A stretch of 8,985 nt of DNA from an uncultured Hyphomicrobiales bacterium (lineage in GTDB: Bacteria; Pseudomonadota; Alphaproteobacteria; Rhizobiales; Beijerinckiaceae), in the NCBI GenBank assembly GCA_903916165.1, contig CAIWVR010000238.1, positions 1 through 8,985 of the forward strand, given 5' to 3'. Both the position numbers and the translations under genes were made by a program. This document shows, in pieces, positions 6,192 through 8,985 of this stretch. Within the stretch, counting starts at the first letter, position 1. Each line of letters begins with the position of its first letter. The notes under the pieces were generated by a model, which had not been told where the DNA came from, ran no database searches, and saw only the letters and a program-made list of their open reading frames with translations.

Positions 6192-7082
6192 ATGACCAAT
6201 TCATCGCAACCGCGCATCGCCCTCGGGCTCTCCGAATTCGCCGATCGCTACGATGTCGTCCTCTGCGACATCTGGGGCGTCGTCCACAATGGGCAGGCGC
6301 GCTATCGCGCCGCCTGCGACGCCCTGCAGCGCTTCCGGGCGGGCGGTGGCACCGTGATCCTGATCACCAATGCGCCCCGTCCCAGCCCGCCGATTCTCGA
6401 CCAGCTCCAAAGCCTGAGCGTGCCGCGCGATGTCTTCGACGAGATGGTCACCTCGGGCGATGTGACCCTGTCCTATATAGCCGAGCGCCCGGGCCAGCCG
6501 ATCTACCATATCGGGCCGGAGCGCGATTTCACGCTGTTTGAGATTTCGCACCAGCAGACGGGCGTGAAGCCGCAGCTCGTGACACTGGACGAGGCCGCCT
6601 ATGTCGTGATCACCGGCCTCTCCGATGATCGCAACGAGACTCCCGACGATTACGCGGGCCAGCTCGCGACCATGCGCGCACGCCAGCTCGACATGGTCTG
6701 CGCCAATCCTGATCTCGTCGTGCATGTCGGCAAGGAGCTGATCTATTGCGCAGGCGCTGTGGCCCAGGCCTATGAGGCGCGCGGCGGGCGCGTGCTGCAG
6801 GCGGGAAAACCCTTTGCGCCGATCTATGAGCGCGCGCTGTCTTTCGCCCGGAAGATCCGGGGCACCAGCGTCCCGCGTGAGCGTATCCTGGCTATTGGTG
6901 ACGCCATGCGCACCGACATTGCGGGCGCTGTCGATTTCGGCGTCGATGCCCTTTTCGTCACCCGTGGCATTCACCGCGACGAATTGCACGACGGCGCAGG
7001 CATCGATCTTGTCGCCTACCGGCAGTTCCTCGAGGACAATCCGCGCCACCCCATGGCGGCGATTGCGGAGCTCGTCTGGTAG
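6192..7082 (+). CDS. TIGR01459-type HAD-superfamily hydrolase (NagD/CECR5-like)
   Basis: This 296-residue cytoplasmic protein belongs to the class IIA HAD phosphatases. Motif I is CDIWGVVHNG (25-34) with nucleophile Asp26; the usual second Asp of D-x-D is Trp28, which I recall as typical of this subfamily. Motif II is LITNAPRP (57-64), motif III Lys206 in AGKPFAPIYE, and motif IV GDAMRTDIAGA (236-246) with Asp237 and Asp242 for the metal. The cap domain lies in between (about 85-200). The physiological substrate is not known; sugar or nucleotide phosphates are likely for the superfamily. It is followed on the same strand by ribF and ileS, an order common in Rhizobiales, so a link to flavin metabolism such as dephosphorylation of a flavin intermediate is imaginable but unproven. 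The ATG has no Shine-Dalgarno sequence and may be leaderless. A hairpin follows its stop. Confidence 0.88.
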   Translation: MTNSSQPRIALGLSEFADRYDVVLCDIWGVVHNGQARYRAACDALQRFRAGGGTVILITNAPRPSPPILDQLQSLSVPRDVFDEMVTSGDVTLSYIAERPGQPIYHIGPERDFTLFEISHQQTGVKPQLVTLDEAAYVVITGLSDDRNETPDDYAGQLATMRARQLDMVCANPDLVVHVGKELIYCAGAVAQAYEARGGRVLQAGKPFAPIYERALSFARKIRGTSVPRERILAIGDAMRTDIAGAVDFGVDALFVTRGIHRDELHDGAGIDLVAYRQFLEDNPRHPMAAIAELVW

Positions 7083-7122
7083 CGCCGTCATGGCTCATGC
7101 GTGCACGACGGCGCTCTTGTTT
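7081..7122 (+). terminator. Hairpin with short T-rich tail after the HAD gene
   Basis: AGCGCCGTC (7081-7089) and GACGGCGCT (7107-7115) form a perfect 9-base stem that begins inside the TAG stop codon, with a 17-base loop, followed by CTTGTTTC. The stem is strong, but the loop is long and the tail is a weak T-run. It may be a terminator, a leaky one, or an mRNA-stabilising hairpin ahead of ribF. Confidence 0.45.
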
Positions 7123-7140
7123 CTGCGGCCTTCTGCGGCC
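7121..7140. repeat. Tandem duplication of TTCTGCGGCC
   Basis: Two exact head-to-tail copies of the decamer occur at 7121-7130 and 7131-7140, in the 134-base gap between the HAD gene and ribF. A 12-base perfect palindrome GCCGCGCGCGGC follows at 7168-7179. These look like simple GC-rich intergenic sequence. Confidence 0.6.
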
Positions 7141-7216
7141 CGCCGCGCCCGCGCCTTGACGGGGCGCGCCGCGCGCGGCAGTTTGCGCACGCTCTCCCCA
7201 GATAGATGGTCCCGTT

Positions 7217-8179
7217 TTGCCCGACACGCGCCTGCAGACGCAAGGTCTCTCCCTTTATGCCAATCCCCTGTCGCCGCCTAAGGGACTGGAGGGCTGCGTT
7301 GTCGCGATCGGCAATTTCGATGGCGTGCATCGCGGGCATTCGGTCGTTATCCGTGCCGCCGAGGCGCTGGCCGACCGGCTGGGCAAGCCCTGCGCTGTCC
7401 TGACCTTCGAACCCCATCCGGCCGATTATTTCGCAGGGCATCCGGTGATTTTCCGCATCACGCCCGAGCGCGACAAGGCGGTGGCTCTGGCCCGCCTGGG
7501 CCTTGAGGCCATGATCGTCCTGAGTTTTGATGCGTCGCTGGCAAACCTCACCGCCGACGATTTCGTTGAGGAGGTGCTGGTGCGCCGGCTCGGCGTCTCC
7601 GGCGCGGTGGTGGGGTATGATTTCCACTTCGGCAAGGGCAGGGCGGGATCTCCCGATTTCCTGCGCGAGGCCGGCGAAAGGCATGGGTTTGCGGTGAAAG
7701 TCGTCGAGAAAGTCCTGGCGGATGTCGCCGGAAGCCCCGAGGCAGTCCATTCGGCCGCCACCCGCATGGCGCTGGAAGAGGGCGACGTGGCCGCAGCGCG
7801 CCGCCTGCTCGGCCATGATTTCTTCGTCACGGGGGATGTCATCCACGGTGCCAAGCTCGGCCGGACGCTGGGCTATCCGACCGCCAATCTGGCGCTCGAT
7901 CCGTCCTGTCGCCTGCGCTACGGCATTTATGCCGTGCGCGTGGTGGTCGACGGCGTCCTGCACAAGGGCGTGGCGAGCTACGGCAAGCGCCCGACGGTCG
8001 ACAATGGCCCGCCATTGCTTGAAATCTACATCCTTGATTTTTCAGGAGATCTCTACGGCAAGGCAATCGAGGTCCGGTTTGCGGGCTGGATCCGCCCGGA
8101 GCTGAAATTTGACGGTCTGGACGCGCTGGTCCACCAGATCGAGGACGATGTCGTGCAGGCGCGGGGGATGCTGGGGTGA
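7217..8179 (+). CDS. ribF: Bifunctional riboflavin kinase / FAD synthetase
   Basis: RibF phosphorylates riboflavin to FMN and adenylylates FMN to FAD in the cytoplasm. The 320-residue protein has the normal length and two domains. The N-terminal FAD synthetase (about 27-185) carries [10 protein letters not shown] (32-41), TFEPHP (63-68), [14 protein letters not shown] (131-144) and the modified HSAATR (178-183) where SSTxIR is usual. The C-terminal riboflavin kinase (about 200-315) carries [16 protein letters not shown] (210-225), [17 protein letters not shown] and [16 protein letters not shown] (267-282, with catalytic Glu269). The start used is TTG at 7217. No ATG or GTG lies in frame between the preceding stretch and the GNFDGVH motif, and the ATG at 7206 is in another frame. 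No clear ribosome binding site is seen, so expression may be low or the start slightly different. The HAD gene precedes it and ileS follows. Confidence 0.93.
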   Translation: MPDTRLQTQGLSLYANPLSPPKGLEGCVVAIGNFDGVHRGHSVVIRAAEALADRLGKPCAVLTFEPHPADYFAGHPVIFRITPERDKAVALARLGLEAMIVLSFDASLANLTADDFVEEVLVRRLGVSGAVVGYDFHFGKGRAGSPDFLREAGERHGFAVKVVEKVLADVAGSPEAVHSAATRMALEEGDVAAARRLLGHDFFVTGDVIHGAKLGRTLGYPTANLALDPSCRLRYGIYAVRVVVDGVLHKGVASYGKRPTVDNGPPLLEIYILDFSGDLYGKAIEVRFAGWIRPELKFDGLDALVHQIEDDVVQARGMLG

Positions 8180-8181
8180 GT

Positions 8182-8309
8182 TTCCTCCCTCCCCCTTGCG
8201 GGGAGGGCGACTCGGGCGATAGCCCGAGCGGGGTGGGGGTCGTAAGGCCTTTATCCATGAGCGCCTCACGACCCCCACCCCTAGCCCCTCCCCGCAAGGG
8301 GGAGGGGAA
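8182..8309. repeat. Compound palindromic intergenic element between ribF and ileS
   Basis: This is a large inverted repeat with nested parts. Inner arms GGGGTGGGGGTCGTAAGGC (8230-8248) and its near-complement (8263-8281) match except for one base. Outer arms are CCCCCTTGCGGGGAGGG (8191-8207) against CCCTCCCCGCAAGGGGG (about 8286-8302). Only the left arm carries an extra hairpin, CTCGGGC-GATA-GCCCGAG (8211-8228), so the structure is a cruciform with one side branch. Purine/pyrimidine-rich palindromes of this kind are frequent dispersed elements in Rhizobiales genomes, as I recall. In RNA it would fold strongly right after the ribF stop and could act as a 3' end stabiliser or attenuator before ileS. 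It makes spurious reading frames on the minus strand. Confidence 0.8.
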
Positions 8310-8415
8310 CCGCACCCGGGCCGCCCACGACCATGGCTTTACCGGCCAGAATGGGCTATGCCGCACGTCTTGTTTTCAGGGGCATTCTCCCCGCACATTC
8401 GAGCCGCAGCACGTC
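8310..8415. other. Leader region of ileS; no recognisable element
   Basis: These 106 bases separate the palindromic element from the ileS start. No T-box, tRNA-like fold, clear promoter boxes or strong Shine-Dalgarno sequence is evident. A TTGTTT (8370-8375) is the best -35-like hexamer, without a convincing -10. Confidence 0.4.
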
Positions 8416-8985
8416 ATGACCGAGTCCCAGGCCCCCGATTTCTCGCAGACCCTGTTCCTGCCGCGCACGGACTTTCCGATGCGCGCCGGCCTGCCCCAGA
8501 AGGAGCCGGAGCTTCTCGCCCGCTGGCGCGACAGGGGTCTCTATACGCGCCTGCGCGAGACCTCGGCCGGGCGCCCGCGCTTCGTGCTGCACGATGGCCC
8601 TCCCTATGCCAATGGCAACATCCACATCGGCCATGCGCTCAACAAGATCCTGAAGGACATGGTGACGCGCAGCCAGCAGATGCTCGGCTTCGATTCCAAT
8701 TACGTGCCGGGCTGGGACTGCCACGGCCTGCCGATCGAATGGAAGATCGAGGAGCAATATCGCGCCAGGGGCCGCAACAAGGATGATGTGCCGGTCGTGG
8801 AGTTCCGCCAGGAATGCCGCGCCTTCGCGCAGACATGGCTCGACACGCAGCGCGAGGAATTCAAGCGGCTGGGCATCACCGGCGACTGGGATCATCCCTA
8901 TTCGACCATGGCGTTTCCCGCCGAAGCGCAGATCGCGCGCGAGATCATGAAGTTCAAGGACAATGGCCTGCTCTATCGCGGCTCG
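8416..8985 (+). CDS. ileS: Isoleucyl-tRNA synthetase, N-terminal 190 residues, partial at right edge
   Basis: This class I synthetase charges tRNA-Ile with isoleucine. The visible part begins with the typical N-terminal [20 protein letters not shown] (12-31). It continues into the Rossmann catalytic domain with [22 protein letters not shown], where HIGH is at 70-73, then [18 protein letters not shown] (95-112) and [15 protein letters not shown] (151-165). About 750-800 residues, including the editing domain and KMSKS, lie beyond the window. The ATG at 8416 is chosen because conserved sequence starts within a dozen codons and no alternative in-frame ATG with better context is seen; only a weak GAG lies upstream. 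In many alphaproteobacteria ileS is followed by lspA, which would be the next gene to look for. Confidence 0.97.
   Translation, partial: MTESQAPDFSQTLFLPRTDFPMRAGLPQKEPELLARWRDRGLYTRLRETSAGRPRFVLHDGPPYANGNIHIGHALNKILKDMVTRSQQMLGFDSNYVPGWDCHGLPIEWKIEEQYRARGRNKDDVPVVEFRQECRAFAQTWLDTQREEFKRLGITGDWDHPYSTMAFPAEAQIAREIMKFKDNGLLYRGS

Noticed and set aside
6201..7091. Long open frame (296 codons) on the minus strand over the HAD gene
   Set aside because: It mirrors the real gene almost exactly. The plus-strand protein has all HAD motifs, while this frame shows no motif or sensible start; such antisense frames are common in GC-rich codon use.
7088..7963. Long open frame (291 codons) on the minus strand over ribF
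   Set aside because: The plus strand carries unmistakable RibF motifs throughout. The antisense frame is His/Gly/Arg-rich shadow sequence.
7839..8366. Minus-strand open frame crossing the ribF end and the palindromic element
   Set aside because: Its middle is the Pro/Gly/Arg-rich translation typical of GC-rich palindromic repeats, and the rest is antisense to ribF.
8356..8895. Open frame (179 codons) on the minus strand over ileS
   Set aside because: Antisense shadow of the clear IleRS N-terminus with HIGH motif.
1..8985. CRISPR array, tRNA/rRNA genes, insertion sequences, prophage or a new defence island
   Set aside because: No regularly spaced repeats, cloverleaf sequences, transposase or phage motifs were seen. 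Apart from the broken TA pair, the genes are housekeeping or ordinary transport and hydrolase functions.

Overview
The window is chromosomal, high-GC DNA that reads as an alphaproteobacterium, most likely of the order Hyphomicrobiales (Rhizobiales). Three things point there. The histidyl-tRNA synthetase is of the divergent alphaproteobacterial type. A TIGR01459-type HAD hydrolase, ribF and ileS follow one another on the same strand, an order I recall from Rhizobiales. A GC-rich palindromic intergenic element resembles those common in that order. The assignment is inferred from protein character, not from any search.

Layout from left to right. Positions 1-1203 (minus) hold the N-terminal 401 codons of hisS, which runs off the left edge. 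Positions 1282-1868 (minus) hold a ParDE-type toxin-antitoxin pair with its own palindromic operator/promoter. Its ParE reading frame is interrupted by a single in-frame TAG, and the conserved C-terminus is still legible behind it. Positions 1992-4929 (plus) hold a translationally coupled three-gene ABC exporter: periplasmic adaptor, MacB/FtsX-type permease, LolD-type ATPase, each overlapping the next by 4 bases. Positions 4926-5780 (minus) hold a secreted SGNH/GDSL hydrolase whose stop codon overlaps that of the ATPase gene tail to tail. Positions 5781-6191 are mostly non-coding, with a possible remnant or tiny ORF on the minus strand and a TTGACA promoter element just ahead of the next gene. 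Positions 6192-7082 encode the HAD hydrolase, followed by a hairpin. Positions 7217-8179 encode bifunctional RibF (riboflavin kinase/FAD synthetase). Positions 8180-8415 contain a large compound inverted repeat. Positions 8416-8985 are the first 190 codons of ileS, cut by the right edge.

Functionally the window is mainly housekeeping (two aminoacyl-tRNA synthetases, flavin cofactor synthesis) around a small accessory segment: the decayed TA module and the exporter. The exporter is a tripartite MacAB/DevBCA-like machine that would normally need an outer-membrane TolC-type channel, and none is encoded here. I see no CRISPR array, tRNA, rRNA, insertion sequence or phage gene, and no clear sign of an undescribed multi-gene system. 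The points most worth a second look are the broken ParE, the tRNA-contact residues of HisRS, the nested inverted repeats over the exporter start, the possibly leaderless HAD gene and the coding-like fragment in front of it.
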